Positions 9,703 to 19,029 are shown, counted from the stretch's first letter. The stretch: 64,000 bases of DNA from Hyphomicrobiales bacterium (GCA_900473175.1 UCKM01000012.1:136493-200492), one strand, 5' to 3'. A program made the numbers and translations. Notes: generated by a model not told the origin, from the sequence alone.

Positions 9703-10752
9703 TCACGCGGAAGCCTGCCGTACCCGAGAAACCATCTGTTCCACATGGGAAACCGGCGCGTCCGGCGTAATTCCGTGGCCGAGATTGAATATCAACGGAC
9801 CCTGGCCCAGCGAATCGAGAATTGCATCTACGCCTTCATCGAGCGCACGTCCGCCCGCAACAACCCGCAACGGGTCGAGGTTACCTTGTACGGCACCGCC
9901 ACCCTGCAGCGAAGATGCCATCGAAAGCGGTACAGACCAGTCCAGTCCCAAGGCATTGACGCCTGTACGCTCCCGGTAATTGACATAGAGGGCCCCGGCA
10001 CCCTTTGGAAAGCCGATAATCGGCACTTTGGGATGAACAGTTCGAACCTTCTTCACGATTCTCGCCACGGGTGCAACGCAGAAGCGCTCAAAGCAGGCCT
10101 CATCCAGCACCCCGGCCCAGGAATCGAAAATCTGCACCGCGTCGGCGCCGGCATCGATCTGGCGGATCAGATATTCGGCCGAAACGTCCGCTAGTTCATC
10201 CAGCAGTTTTTGAAACGCATCGGGGTTGCGATAGGCGAACAGTCGGGCAGGAGCCTGATCAGGCGTTCCATGACCCGCGATCATATAGGTCGCCACGGTC
10301 CATGGCGCTCCGCAGAAGCCCAACAACGTTGTTTCCGCAGGGAGCTGTTGCCTCAACAGCCGAACCGTCTCGTAGACCGGCTCCAGTCGATCAGCAGCAC
10401 CATCGGGGTTCAGCCAAAATATTCCGTCGACGTCAATCGGCGTCATCAAGGGGCCGCGCCCTTCTTCAAAGCGAAGATCACGCCCAAGCGCATGGGGTAC
10501 AACCAGAATATCCGAGAAAAGGATTGCCGCGTCGAAGCCAAACCGGCGGATCGGCTGCATTGTCACTTCCACCGCCAGATCGGGAGAGTAACAAAGGTCA
10601 AGAAAGCTCCCGGCACTTTTCCTCACTTCACGGTATTCCGGCAGATAGCGTCCTGCCTGACGCATCATCCAGATCGGAGGCGGAAAGACAGTCTCGCCTC
10701 CAAGGACTTTCATCACTTTGCGAACCATCATTGGTGTCTCCGGCCTGTCCAT
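9703..10752 (-). CDS. hemE: Uroporphyrinogen decarboxylase HemE
   Basis: HemE converts uroporphyrinogen III to coproporphyrinogen III. The 349-aa protein carries the family signature [16 protein letters not shown] near residue 27, the catalytic-aspartate region [12 protein letters not shown], and GFCGAPWT further on. An alternative start a few codons in (MMVRKV) is possible. Its upstream side is the proposed oriC, the same neighbour as in Caulobacter and Rickettsia. Confidence 0.97.
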   Translation of the reverse strand: MDRPETPMMVRKVMKVLGGETVFPPPIWMMRQAGRYLPEYREVRKSAGSFLDLCYSPDLAVEVTMQPIRRFGFDAAILFSDILVVPHALGRDLRFEEGRGPLMTPIDVDGIFWLNPDGAADRLEPVYETVRLLRQQLPAETTLLGFCGAPWTVATYMIAGHGTPDQAPARLFAYRNPDAFQKLLDELADVSAEYLIRQIDAGADAVQIFDSWAGVLDEACFERFCVAPVARIVKKVRTVHPKVPIIGFPKGAGALYVNYRERTGVNALGLDWSVPLSMASSLQGGGAVQGNLDPLRVVAGGRALDEGVDAILDSLGQGPLIFNLGHGITPDAPVSHVEQMVSRVRQASA

Positions 10753-11141
10753 ACAAAAAAGAAATACAGATCTATTTGGATTTTCTGATTCTTAGAGTCT
10801 GTTTGTATCGGGAATTACCACATTGCCAAGATTTTCCCACAGATGACTATTGGCCCATTGCAGGGGGAAAACCAAAGGGAAATTGTTCGATATTATGGGG
10901 GTTGTTCAAAAAATATAATAAAATCAACATGTTGACATCAAGTGGACTGTGGATGAACTCGTGGAAACACGATAGGAGAATTGTGGATGGTCGCGATCAT
11001 CCACAGCTTTGCGTTAGGCTTCGCAAAAGTGCCCACAGGCAGGGTCGCTGTGGATGACTTGCCAATAATTCACATGGCTGCCATCAGTTGTGGATGGCGG
11101 GCCGATTTGTCCCCAGCCATCAACAGGACGTGGAATTTTCT
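10753..11141. other. oriC: Candidate chromosomal replication origin (oriC) between hemE and ppsR
   Basis: This 389-bp gene-free spacer holds five nonamers of the type TGTGGATG(A/G), i.e. DnaA-box-like (T/C)CATCCACA: 10948-10956, 10982-10990, 10997-11005 (opposite orientation), 11049-11057 and 11089-11097. A looser one is at 10833-10841. Two of them form an inverted pair across 10982-11005. An AT-rich stretch at about 10909-10930 is a likely unwinding element and runs into a perfect 12-bp palindrome TCAACATGTTGA (10924-10935). Two GANTC sites lie at 10787 and 10795. Genes run mostly leftward on the left and rightward on the right. The hemE/RP001-family flank is the known Caulobacter-type origin context. 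Confidence 0.85.
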
Positions 11142-11963
11142 GTGACGAAACCCGTAAACTACTTTCATCTTCACATGATCTCTGATGCGACCGGAGAGAC
11201 TCTCCTCGCTGCGGGGCGAGCCGCGGCGGCGCAATATGCTCATGCCCGCGCGATCGAGCATGTTTATCCGCTGATTAGAACCGAAAAGCAGATCAAGAAG
11301 GTTCTGGACAGCATCGATGCGGAGCCTGGTATCGTGCTTTACACAATTATCGACCAGCGACTCGCCGCCATGGTCAATGATGGTTGCGCAGCGATTGGTG
11401 TTCCTTGCGTGTCAGTCCTCGAACCGGTCCTTGGAATTTTCCAGTCCTATCTCGGTGCGCCAGCCGGCCGGCGCGTCGGTGCCCAACACGTGCTCAATGC
11501 AGAATATTTTCGCCGGATCGATGCACTCAATTTCACTATGGAGCATGATGACGGTCAGTTGCCGCCCGATATCGAGGAGGCCGACGTCATTCTCATTGGA
11601 ATCTCGCGCACATCGAAAACTCCGACCAGCATCTATCTCGCCAATCGCGGGATCAAGACCATCAATGTCCCCATTGTTATTGGGGTACCCATCCCCGACG
11701 TGCTGGTACAATCCGAGCGGCCTCTGATCGTTGGGCTGGTGGCGTCCGCCGAGCGAATATCCCAGGTACGTCAACATCGCGTGCTCGGCGCGGCGCAAGG
11801 TTTTGACGCCGATCAGTATCTGGACCGGGCAAACATTATTGAAGAACTCACCTACGCCCGGCAAATTTGTCACCGGCATAACTGGCCGATGATCGATGTC
11901 TCGCGCCGTTCGATTGAGGAAACTGCGGCTGCGGTTCTTGCCCTGCGTGCCGAGGGACGGTAA
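11142..11963 (+). CDS. ppsR: Pyruvate, phosphate dikinase regulatory protein (DUF299 kinase/pyrophosphorylase)
   Basis: This family phosphorylates and dephosphorylates PEP synthase or pyruvate phosphate dikinase, using ADP and phosphate. The 273-aa protein starts at the GTG at 11142 ([20 protein letters not shown]), which matches the usual family N-terminus; the in-frame TTG at 11088 would place coding sequence over a DnaA box. The P-loop variant GISRTSKT is at residues 153-160, and SDATGET near 14 is also conserved. This is the RP001-type gene that flanks alphaproteobacterial origins. Whether the target here is PpsA or PpdK cannot be told from the window. Confidence 0.93.
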   Translation: MTKPVNYFHLHMISDATGETLLAAGRAAAAQYAHARAIEHVYPLIRTEKQIKKVLDSIDAEPGIVLYTIIDQRLAAMVNDGCAAIGVPCVSVLEPVLGIFQSYLGAPAGRRVGAQHVLNAEYFRRIDALNFTMEHDDGQLPPDIEEADVILIGISRTSKTPTSIYLANRGIKTINVPIVIGVPIPDVLVQSERPLIVGLVASAERISQVRQHRVLGAAQGFDADQYLDRANIIEELTYARQICHRHNWPMIDVSRRSIEETAAAVLALRAEGR

Positions 11964-11982
11964 CGCTTTTGCCGATCAAACA

Positions 11983-12588
11983 ATGAGCAGCCCCATGGAC
12001 ATTATTCTCGCCTCGAAAAGCCCGTTTCGCGCCGCGCTGTTGAAAAATGCCGGGATTTCGTTCACGACACAATCGGCCAGGATTGACGAGCGCGCCGTTG
12101 AGGCGCCGCTCTATAATAGCGGCGCAACACCGGAAGACGTCGCTTTGGTGCTCGCGGAAGCCAAGGCCATCGACGTCAGCGAGCGCAATCCTGGGGCCCT
12201 GGTTATCGGTTCCGATCAGACGCTCTCGCTCGGCGACGAGGTCTTGCACAAGCCTGAAGATATGGAAGGTGCGCGCCGTCAGCTGCTGAAGCTGTCTGGT
12301 AAGACTCATCACCTCAATAGTGCTGTGGTTCTCGCCAAGGGAGGCGAGACCTCGTGGCGGCACGTAGCGGTGGCGCGGATGACCCTGCGCGATCTTGACC
12401 CCGGATTCATCGGCAGGCATCTGGCGCGCGTTGGTCTGGTGGCGCTGCAGAGCGTCGGCGCCTATCAATTTGAAGGAGAGGGCGTGCAACTGTTCGAAAA
12501 GGTCGAAGGCGATTACTTCACTATCGTTGGCCTGCCGCTTTTGCCGCTGCTTGCGGAGTTGCGCCGCGAGGGTGCTATCGATGGCTGA
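11983..12588 (+). CDS. maf: Maf-family nucleoside triphosphate pyrophosphatase
   Basis: Maf proteins hydrolyse non-canonical or modified NTPs such as dTTP/UTP or m7GTP. The roughly 200-aa protein has the N-terminal ILASKSPFR motif (the family's ASxSPRR) and the core GSDQTLSLG with the catalytic acidic residue, then [25 protein letters not shown] at the C-terminus. Start could be the ATG at 11983 or at 11995; neither has a strong ribosome site. It follows ppsR by 19 bp and overlaps aroE by 8 bp. The exact substrate class is not decided here. Confidence 0.9.
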   Translation: MSSPMDIILASKSPFRAALLKNAGISFTTQSARIDERAVEAPLYNSGATPEDVALVLAEAKAIDVSERNPGALVIGSDQTLSLGDEVLHKPEDMEGARRQLLKLSGKTHHLNSAVVLAKGGETSWRHVAVARMTLRDLDPGFIGRHLARVGLVALQSVGAYQFEGEGVQLFEKVEGDYFTIVGLPLLPLLAELRREGAIDG

Positions 12589-13429
12589 TCGTCCAAAGGC
12601 ATTCGTGACTGGTTTTCCCATTCGCCATTCCCGATCGCCGTTGATCCATGGCCATTGGCTGAAGAAATATGGATTGCAGGGGTCTTATGAGGCAATCGAA
12701 GTTTCACCGGGGGACTTTCCGAGGTTCGTGCAAGGCCTGAAACAAACCGGTTACAGCGGTGGGAATGTGACGATACCCCACAAGGAAATGGCATTTGCGC
12801 TTTGTGGCAGGCGGGACGCAGCCGCCGACGAAATAGGTGCGGTCAATACGCTGTGGTTCGAGGCGGGTGAGCTATGGGGCGGAAACACCGATGCCCATGG
12901 TTTCGCCGCGAACCTCGATGCTTTCAGCCCCGGTTGGGAGGAGCGTAAGTCCGCCCTGGTGCTCGGTGCTGGCGGTGCCAGCCGTGCCGTAATTTACGCC
13001 CTTAAACGACGCGGATTTGGCCGGATACATGTCGTCAATCGCACGGTTGCACGGGCGCAGGAGCTGGCCGACCGTTTCGGTAACTGCGTTACGTCCCACG
13101 GTTGGCGCGGGCTCCCCGATTTGTTGCAGGATGTGGGACTGATTGTAAATACGACCTCGCTCGGCATGGAGGGCAAGGATGAGCTGACGATCGACCTTTC
13201 GACGGCTCGCCAGGACGCGCTAGTAACGGACATTGTTTACGTTCCGCTGGAAACGCCGCTGCTGAAGGCTGCTCGCGAGCACGGACTCAAGACAATCGAT
13301 GGCCTCGGCATGCTATTGCATCAGGCAGCGCCTGGCTTCGAACGCTGGTTCGGCGTCAGACCGGAGGTCACTCCTGAATTGCGTACCCTCGTACTCGCGG
13401 ATATGGCGCCGGGCGGACAAGTGCGATGA
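12581..13429 (+). CDS. aroE: Shikimate dehydrogenase (NADP+)
   Basis: AroE reduces 3-dehydroshikimate to shikimate. The 282-aa protein has the shikimate-binding [11 protein letters not shown] near residue 16, the catalytic-lysine segment NVTIPHKE and the NADP-binding GAGGASRAV loop with NRT downstream. The ATG at 12581 lies inside the 3' end of maf, giving an 8-bp overlap. The stop overlaps the coaE start (ATGA). The order maf-aroE-coaE-dnaQ is a conserved alphaproteobacterial operon. Confidence 0.96.
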   Translation: MADRPKAFVTGFPIRHSRSPLIHGHWLKKYGLQGSYEAIEVSPGDFPRFVQGLKQTGYSGGNVTIPHKEMAFALCGRRDAAADEIGAVNTLWFEAGELWGGNTDAHGFAANLDAFSPGWEERKSALVLGAGGASRAVIYALKRRGFGRIHVVNRTVARAQELADRFGNCVTSHGWRGLPDLLQDVGLIVNTTSLGMEGKDELTIDLSTARQDALVTDIVYVPLETPLLKAAREHGLKTIDGLGMLLHQAAPGFERWFGVRPEVTPELRTLVLADMAPGGQVR

Positions 13430-14019
13430 TTGTGCTTGGCCTCACGGGTTCGATCGGCATGGGCAAATCAACGGCGGCCCAAATGTTTCTCGATGAAGGC
13501 ATTCCGGTTTATTCTGCTGACGAGACTGTGCACCGCCTTTACTCTGGTGAGGCCGTGCCGCTCATCGAGGCCGTGTTCCCAGGCACGACCAGGGACGGGG
13601 AGGTTGATCGCGCAAGACTTTCGGAAGCCGTCATAAGTCAGCCGGAAGCGTTGAAAAGGCTTGAATCGATCATTCACCCTCTGGTGCGGTCCGAGGAAGA
13701 AAAATTCCGAAGCGACGCGCGGGTTCGCGGCGACAAGCTGATCGTACTCGACATTCCGTTGCTGTTCGAGACGGGTGGCGACGCACGGGTCGACAGGATA
13801 CTCGTGGTCTCCGTGCCGGAGGATATCCAGCGCAAGCGGGTCCTCGATCGTCCGGGGATGACCAGTGAAAAGCTCGATGCAATTCTTGCGCGCCAGATGC
13901 CGGATTCTGAAAAGCGGGCGCGCGCCGACTTCGTCATCGATACCCGCCACAGTTTCGAGGAAACACGAGGCGCAATCCGAAGGGTCATCGAGACACTGCG
14001 GGGCATTGCTTCTCACTAG
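13426..14019 (+). CDS. coaE: Dephospho-CoA kinase
   Basis: CoaE carries out the last step of coenzyme A synthesis, phosphorylating the 3'-hydroxyl of dephospho-CoA. The 197-aa protein has the P-loop GSIGMGKST at residues 8-16, the SADE motif near 35 and the lid region [16 protein letters not shown]. It starts in an ATGA overlap with aroE. Length is normal. Confidence 0.96.
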   Translation: MIVLGLTGSIGMGKSTAAQMFLDEGIPVYSADETVHRLYSGEAVPLIEAVFPGTTRDGEVDRARLSEAVISQPEALKRLESIIHPLVRSEEEKFRSDARVRGDKLIVLDIPLLFETGGDARVDRILVVSVPEDIQRKRVLDRPGMTSEKLDAILARQMPDSEKRARADFVIDTRHSFEETRGAIRRVIETLRGIASH

Positions 14020-14086
14020 GGGATACTGCCAACCCGGACTTGCTCAAATGGGCGGATTCGTGAAACTTAGGCAAAAAGGTGAGTCG

Positions 14087-14803
14087 ATGCGTGAGATCAT
14101 ATTTGACACGGAAACAACGGGCCTCGACCGGCTCGATGATCGCGTCATCGAGATTGGCGGGGTCGAGCTGCTCAACCGGTTTCCGACAGGGCGGACATTC
14201 CACGTTTATATCAATCCAGAAGGCAAGGCGGTGCATCCCGATGCACTCGCTGTTCACGGTATCAGCAATGATAAACTGGCGGATAAGCCGCTTTTTGCCG
14301 GCATCCTCCACGACTTCCTCGACTTTATCGATGGCGCAAAGCTGATTGCTCACAATGCAATGTTCGATATGGGTTTCATTAACGCCGAACTGAACCGCTT
14401 GGGTCATCCCCCGATCCACAATGATCGTGTGGTGGATACGTTGGCGCTCGCCCGGCGCAAGCATCCAATGGGCCCGAATTCTCTCGACGCCCTATGCCGG
14501 CGCTACGGCATCGACAACAGCCACCGCACCATGCACGGGGCATTGCTCGACTCCCAGCTTCTTGCTGAAGTCTATATCGAGCTGATCGGCGGCAGACAGG
14601 CGGCGCTTGGCCTGACAATTGCAGAGCAGGCCGACAGCCGGCAAGCCGGCAGCCAATCAGGGCCAATCTTGATTTCGCGCAGGCCCATGCCGCTTCCACC
14701 AAGGCTGACCGAGGCCGAGCAATCGGCCCATGCGGCTTTGGTCGAGAAGATTGGCGAAAAAGCCATCTGGCACGAACGCAGAACCACCATCCTGCTCCAA
14801 TAA
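14087..14803 (+). CDS. dnaQ: DNA polymerase III epsilon subunit (3'-5' proofreading exonuclease)
   Basis: DnaQ is the proofreading exonuclease of the replicative polymerase. The 238-aa protein starts at the ATG at 14087 (MREIIFDTETTGLD). It has the ExoI motif with Asp7 and Glu9, ExoII in LIAHNAMFDMGF and ExoIII-epsilon with the catalytic His and Asp in HGALLDSQLLAEVY. A longer in-frame start at 13865 lies inside coaE and is not supported. The C-terminal half after residue 170 is the polymerase-binding tail. A symmetrical terminator begins at the stop codon. Confidence 0.95.
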   Translation: MREIIFDTETTGLDRLDDRVIEIGGVELLNRFPTGRTFHVYINPEGKAVHPDALAVHGISNDKLADKPLFAGILHDFLDFIDGAKLIAHNAMFDMGFINAELNRLGHPPIHNDRVVDTLALARRKHPMGPNSLDALCRRYGIDNSHRTMHGALLDSQLLAEVYIELIGGRQAALGLTIAEQADSRQAGSQSGPILISRRPMPLPPRLTEAEQSAHAALVEKIGEKAIWHERRTTILLQ

Positions 14804-14828
14804 AAAACCCGGGGTAAACCCGGGTTTT
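14804..14828. terminator. Bidirectional intrinsic terminator between dnaQ and secB
   Basis: AAAACCCGGG, a 5-nt loop and CCCGGGTTTT form a perfect 10-bp stem whose A and T tracts serve both directions. It directly follows the dnaQ stop and lies 22 bp past the secB stop on the opposite strand. Confidence 0.9.
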
Positions 14829-14850
14829 ATCATTCAAGAAATTGGTTGGC

Positions 14851-15357
14851 TTAGCTGACCTTCGCCTTGGCCTGTTCTTCGGCCATGCGCTGCTGGAACA
14901 TCTGCGCAAAATCGATCGGGTCGATCATCAGTGGTGGGAAGCCGCCATTGCGCGTTGCCTCGGCAATGATCTGGCGGGCGAAGGGGAAGAGAAGTCGCGG
15001 GCATTCGATGAACAGCAGCGGCAGCAGATGTTCCTGCGGGAAGCCAACGAGACGGAACACGCCGCCATAAACCAGTTCCGCATTGAACAGGACTTCCTTG
15101 CCTTCACCGGCCTTGGCCGAAAGGGTCAGGACAACGTCGAAATCGTTCTCGGCAATCGGATTGGCATTGACGTTGACATTGATGCTGATGCCGGGCGCCT
15201 TGTCGCGCGGACGCAAGGACATCGGCGCGCCTGGGCTTTCGAACGAAAGGTCCTTGACGTACTGCGCCAGGATATTCAGCGTCTGCTGCTGGACAGTTCC
15301 GTTGCCGTTGGTCGCTTCGTTGCCGTTCTCGGCCTTTTCTTCAGGCTTTTGAGCCAT
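14851..15357 (-). CDS. secB: Protein-export chaperone SecB
   Basis: SecB keeps preproteins unfolded and hands them to SecA. The 168-aa protein starts at the ATG at 15357 ([12 protein letters not shown]) after an AGAAGG site. It carries [14 protein letters not shown], the characteristic SecB strand, and [11 protein letters not shown] followed by [15 protein letters not shown], the conserved core. The acidic, Asn-rich first 25 residues are extra compared with the E. coli protein (155 aa). A longer frame to 15441 is not supported by similarity. Confidence 0.96.
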   Translation of the reverse strand: MAQKPEEKAENGNEATNGNGTVQQQTLNILAQYVKDLSFESPGAPMSLRPRDKAPGISINVNVNANPIAENDFDVVLTLSAKAGEGKEVLFNAELVYGGVFRLVGFPQEHLLPLLFIECPRLLFPFARQIIAEATRNGGFPPLMIDPIDFAQMFQQRMAEEQAKAKVS

Positions 15358-15495
15358 TGTCTGAAACCTTCTTCTGTTGCACCCGCTTGAGCGGCTATCG
15401 AATGGATGTGGCTCGCTAGCATGTGTGCCTTGGCGAGGCAAGCGGCGCGCTCTAATCCTATCGTCCCATGAGTAGACGGATCCCCGGGTGTTAAG

Positions 15496-15981
15496 CTAAG
15501 GCTTCGGGTTCCAGGGCGAGTCCGGATCGGGCTTGCTGGAATAGTCCTCCGGGTCGAGTTCAATGACCCGGTCCTGGACGCGGGAGCGGTCCGAATGTGA
15601 CGCCTGGCCCCCGCGTGAACTGACGACAACCACCCGGTCGCTGATGAAACGCCAGCCGATATCCCGTACGGCAGGGATGAAAAGCAGCAAACCGATGACG
15701 TCGGTTATAAAGCCGGGGATGATCAGCAGGAATGCTGCAAAGACAAGCATGACGCCATGAACCAATTCGCGCTTCGGCGTTCGGCCGGCGGCCGCTTCTT
15801 CCCGTATTTTGCGGATGAGGCCAAAGCCCTGTACGCGAAGCAGAAATACGCCGAGGAAGATCGACAGGAATATGAGACCGAGTGTTGCGAGCACGCCGAT
15901 CTTGCTGCCGACCACAATGAAGCCGGCGATTTCCAGAAATGGCAACGCCAGAAGAGCTAGGGGCACGAGAGACGATCGCAA
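15496..15981 (-). CDS. fxsA: FxsA-family membrane protein
   Basis: FxsA is a cytoplasmic-membrane protein known in E. coli for suppressing phage T7 exclusion by F; its cellular role is unclear. The 161-aa protein has hydrophobic segments at about residues 5-45 and 75-105. It shows the family features PFLEIAGFIVVGSKIG and the FITDVIGLLLFIPAVR stretch, then a hydrophilic tail rich in Arg, Asp and Pro. It is divergent from timA across a 178-bp spacer, and secB lies 138 bp downstream. Confidence 0.87.
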   Translation of the reverse strand: MRSSLVPLALLALPFLEIAGFIVVGSKIGVLATLGLIFLSIFLGVFLLRVQGFGLIRKIREEAAAGRTPKRELVHGVMLVFAAFLLIIPGFITDVIGLLLFIPAVRDIGWRFISDRVVVVSSRGGQASHSDRSRVQDRVIELDPEDYSSKPDPDSPWNPKP

Positions 15982-16159
15982 ACTAATTTACCTTTCACAG
16001 CACATATCGGGATATTATCCATACCCGACGTCAATTTCATGCCTATATAGGCAAGCAAGATGAGCATTTGTATGATTGCCGTTGGCAATCTATATGAATT
16101 TGGTATTTCGACGACAGATCGAAGGTCCGCAACGGGCGTTGGGATGAATGGCAGGCAAC

Positions 16160-16855
16160 ATGGAATATCTGGACTTTGGTACGATCTTCTTCTTCGTAGC
16201 GGCGGTGGTGATATTTCTCCAACTGCGCAAGGTCCTTGGCCGGCGTACCGGCAATGAAAGACCTCCGTTCAATCCCTATACGCGGACGGCAGAAATCGAT
16301 GAGAAGACGAAGCCCGGTGACAATGTCGTTTCCCTTCCGCGCCGCGGCGAGGTGAAGGAGAGCAGCTTCGAAAAGGTCGATGCTGTCGCCAAGCCCGGAA
16401 CGCCCCTCAACGATGGTCTGCGTGCGATCCAGAATGCCGATCCAGGCTTTGAACCCGTGAAATTCCTCGACGGCTCCAAGATGGCCTATGAAATGATCGT
16501 CATGTCCTTTGCCGATGGCGACCGGAAGACACTGAAATCCCTTTTGTCGCGCGAAGTGTTCGACGGCTTCGTTGCTGCCATTGCCGACCGGGAGTCGCGC
16601 GGCGAAAAGGTGCAGTCCTCCTTCGTCGGCATCAACAAGGCCGAGATTATTGGCGCGGAGATGAAGGGCACCGAATCCCACGTGACGGTGCGCGTCATCA
16701 GCGAGTTGATTTCGGCCACCATCGACAAGGAGGGTACCGTCATCGATGGTGACAAGGAGGCCGTGGCCGAAGTCAAGGATGTATGGACTTTTGCCCGCGA
16801 CACCAGATCAAAGGATCCGAACTGGAAACTCGTCGCGACCGAGGCCGAAGACTGA
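16160..16855 (+). CDS. Tim44-like domain protein (TimA type)
   Basis: This protein has one N-terminal membrane segment (about residues 6-24, FGTIFFFVAAVVIFLQLRKV), a basic linker and a C-terminal Tim44-like domain (about 85-225). In mitochondria the domain anchors the import motor; in alphaproteobacteria TimA is an inner-membrane protein of uncertain function. The ATG at 16160 is preferred because GGCAGG lies just upstream; a start four codons earlier at 16148 is possible. It heads a plus-strand run with mltA, smr and an xre gene. Confidence 0.85.
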   Translation: MEYLDFGTIFFFVAAVVIFLQLRKVLGRRTGNERPPFNPYTRTAEIDEKTKPGDNVVSLPRRGEVKESSFEKVDAVAKPGTPLNDGLRAIQNADPGFEPVKFLDGSKMAYEMIVMSFADGDRKTLKSLLSREVFDGFVAAIADRESRGEKVQSSFVGINKAEIIGAEMKGTESHVTVRVISELISATIDKEGTVIDGDKEAVAEVKDVWTFARDTRSKDPNWKLVATEAED

Positions 16856-16884
16856 TCAGCTTTTGAGATAGGCCTGAGAGAACC

Positions 16885-17985
16885 ATGCTGTCGCCCCTGT
16901 TCGAACCGGTGGACTTCACTGATTGCCCCGGTTGGCAAGACGACCACCAATTGCTGGCCTTTCAGGCATTTGCTCGCTCGGCCCAGCATGTGCTGGAAAA
17001 GCCGTACAAGTCCGGTTCCCTCGGCATCAGTTTCGACGCTTTGGCCCCGATTTTCGCTGATTCACGTGAAACATTGGTCGAGACCGACGAGCAGGCGCGG
17101 ACCTTTTTCGAAAAATGGTTCCGGCCGGCGCGCATCGTAAGCCCCGATACTGGAGATGGATTTGTTACCGGCTTTTATGAGCCGGAGGTCGTCGCTTCGC
17201 CGGTGGCGACGGAACGCTTCCGGGTTCCCTTCCTTCGCCGGCCCGCGGATCTCGTCGATGTCAATGACGTCAATCGCCCCGAAGGGTTCGATCCCTATTT
17301 TGCCTTCGGCCGCCTGACACCGTCTCGCATCGTCGAATATTTCGATCGGCCTGCGATCGAAAGCGGCGCGCTTGAGGGGCAGGGGCTCGAAATCGCCTTT
17401 GTGGAAAGCCCGGTCGACGCCTTCTTTATCCATGTCCAGGGCGCTGCCCGGCTGAAGATGACCGATGGCCGTTTGCGCCGCATCACCTATGCGGCCAAGA
17501 CAGGGCACCGGTTTACCGGCATTGGCAAGATCTTGCTCGACAGTGGCGAGGTGCCGCCGGAGAAGATGTCGATGCAGTCGATCCGCGCATGGCTTGCCGA
17601 ACACCCGGACAAGGCGCAGGCCCTCATGTGGAACAACCGGTCCTACATATTTTTCCGTGAAGCCGATGTCGAGGATGAAAGCATGGGTCCGATCGCAGCG
17701 GCAAAGGTGCCGTTGACGGGCGGTCGCTCGCTCGCTGTCGACCGGCTGCTGCATACGTTCGGAACGCCTTTCTACATCCATGCGCCTGACCTGACCGCAT
17801 TCGGAGGCGATCACTTTGCCCGTCTGATGATTGCGCAGGATACCGGTTCGGCAATCGTCGGTCCGGCGCGCGGCGATCTGTTTGCAGGATCGGGCGACGC
17901 AGCGGGCGAAATCGCTGGCGGCATCCGCAACAGGGCAAATTTCTATGCGCTGGTTCCACGCGCTCTTCTGGCCGAAGAGAAATGA
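16885..17985 (+). CDS. mltA: Membrane-bound lytic murein transglycosylase A (MltA) homologue without a visible signal peptide
   Basis: MltA cleaves the MurNAc-GlcNAc bond of peptidoglycan and forms 1,6-anhydro ends. The 366-aa protein has GDGFVTGFYEPE near residue 89, the barrel domain, and the 3D domain with the catalytic-aspartate region AQDTGSAIVGPARGDLFAG near 315. It starts MLSPLFEPVDF and has no hydrophobic leader or lipobox; an in-frame TGA lies seven codons upstream, so no missed leader exists. A parS-like site lies inside the gene. It is followed by smr with a 4-bp ATGA overlap. Confidence 0.92.
   Translation: MLSPLFEPVDFTDCPGWQDDHQLLAFQAFARSAQHVLEKPYKSGSLGISFDALAPIFADSRETLVETDEQARTFFEKWFRPARIVSPDTGDGFVTGFYEPEVVASPVATERFRVPFLRRPADLVDVNDVNRPEGFDPYFAFGRLTPSRIVEYFDRPAIESGALEGQGLEIAFVESPVDAFFIHVQGAARLKMTDGRLRRITYAAKTGHRFTGIGKILLDSGEVPPEKMSMQSIRAWLAEHPDKAQALMWNNRSYIFFREADVEDESMGPIAAAKVPLTGGRSLAVDRLLHTFGTPFYIHAPDLTAFGGDHFARLMIAQDTGSAIVGPARGDLFAGSGDAAGEIAGGIRNRANFYALVPRALLAEEK
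17058..17073. promoter_or_regulatory. parS-like site 4 inside mltA (one mismatch)
   Basis: TGATTCACGTGAAACA differs from the ParB consensus only at position 3. It is the only such site seen on the right side of the proposed origin, about 6 kb from it. Confidence 0.7.
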
Positions 17986-18539
17986 AGAAAAGGACTGTTC
18001 AAGACGGCTTTGCCACGCTGGAAGACCGCATTCTCTGGGAAACCGTAGCCAAGACCGCGCGGCCGCTGAAAGGCAAGGACAAGCCAGCTTTTTTAACGGA
18101 CGATCCAAAGGGGCAAGGATCGCTGCACCCGTCGGCGCCCGAGAGTGCCAAGCTGGAATCAACGCGGCCAACAGAGATCAAGCCCGCCCCGGCGCATCGC
18201 CTGCACCCAATCGATCGTCCAACGCACAAAAAGATTGCCAAAGGCCGCGTCGTCATTGAGGCGCGGATCGACCTGCATGGCCTTACGCAAAGCGAGGCCT
18301 ATGGCCTGTTGCTGGGTTTCCTGCAGCGCGCCCATTTGCGAAAACTGCGGCATGTGCTGGTCATCACCGGCAAGGGCTCGTCACTTGGCAGTGATGGCGT
18401 GCTTCGTCAGGCGGTGCCGCTTTGGTTTTCAACCCCGTCGTTTCGTATCCTGGTCAATGGGTATGAGGATGCGGCGCGCAATCATGGCGGTACCGGCGCG
18501 ATCTATGTGCGCATGCGCCGTCAGCCGGAGGCGCCATGA
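17982..18539 (+). CDS. Smr-domain protein
   Basis: This 185-aa protein has a disordered, Lys/Pro-rich N-terminal half and a C-terminal Smr domain from about residue 88. The hallmarks are the DLHG motif (ARIDLHGLTQSEAY) and the TGKGS motif (VLVITGKGSSLGSDG), typical of the stand-alone MutS2-like Smr nucleases. The in vivo substrate is unknown. It overlaps mltA by 4 bp and the next gene by 4 bp, so the three are translationally coupled. Confidence 0.9.
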   Translation: MKKRTVQDGFATLEDRILWETVAKTARPLKGKDKPAFLTDDPKGQGSLHPSAPESAKLESTRPTEIKPAPAHRLHPIDRPTHKKIAKGRVVIEARIDLHGLTQSEAYGLLLGFLQRAHLRKLRHVLVITGKGSSLGSDGVLRQAVPLWFSTPSFRILVNGYEDAARNHGGTGAIYVRMRRQPEAP

Positions 18540-18907
18540 CGCCCTTTGGCGAAAAACTGCGCGACCTGCGCGCCGAGCGCGGCATTTCTCAGAAGGAGAT
18601 GGCCGGGGCGATTGGGGTGTCAGCCGCTTACCTCTCGGCGCTGGAGCACGGCCGGCGCGGTCAACCCACCTGGGACAAGTTGCAGCGCATTATTCAGTAC
18701 TTCAACATCATCTGGGACGAAGCGGAAGAATTGCAGCGGTTGGCGATGATCTCCGACCCTCGGATCACGATCGATACTGGGGGGCTGTCACCCGCCGCAA
18801 CCGAACTTGCCAACCTGCTGGCCGCCACGATCGCTGAAATTGACGCAGATACCGCCCAGGAATTGATTCAACGCTTGAAAGTCGTGGCGGATAGACGCCA
18901 ACGCTGA
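18536..18907 (+). CDS. Xre-family helix-turn-helix regulator
   Basis: The 123-aa protein has a Cro/C1-type helix-turn-helix at about residues 6-60 (LRAERGISQKEMAGAIGVSAAYLSALEHG), followed by a helical C-terminal region that probably dimerises. It is coupled to the smr gene by ATGA. The regulated promoters are not evident; no matching operator-like repeat stands out near the operon. An inverted-repeat element begins 10 bp after its stop codon. Confidence 0.88.
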   Translation: MTPFGEKLRDLRAERGISQKEMAGAIGVSAAYLSALEHGRRGQPTWDKLQRIIQYFNIIWDEAEELQRLAMISDPRITIDTGGLSPAATELANLLAATIAEIDADTAQELIQRLKVVADRRQR

Positions 18908-18916
18908 AAACTTGTG

Positions 18917-19029
18917 GTGCGTGGTTCGACAAGCTCACCATGGGGGATGTTGTGCTCCTTGCAGCAACAAGGAATGAAGCGTTAATGGCTTCGCTTAGCG
19001 CCCTCATGTTGAGCTTGTCGAACCACGCA
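18917..19029. repeat. Imperfect long inverted-repeat element (copy 1)
   Basis: The outer arms, about 29 bp each, read GTGCGTGGTTCGACAAGCTC and onward at the left and the near-complement at 19001-19029, with about three mismatches and a 54-bp centre. The same arms occur at 63517-63644 with a different centre. It fills the spacer between two convergent genes. It encodes nothing recognisable and could act as a terminator in both directions. Confidence 0.88.

Noticed and set aside
11088..11141. Longer ppsR start at a TTG (11088)
   Set aside because: The extension overlaps a DnaA-box-like site and does not match the family N-terminus, while GTG at 11142 does.
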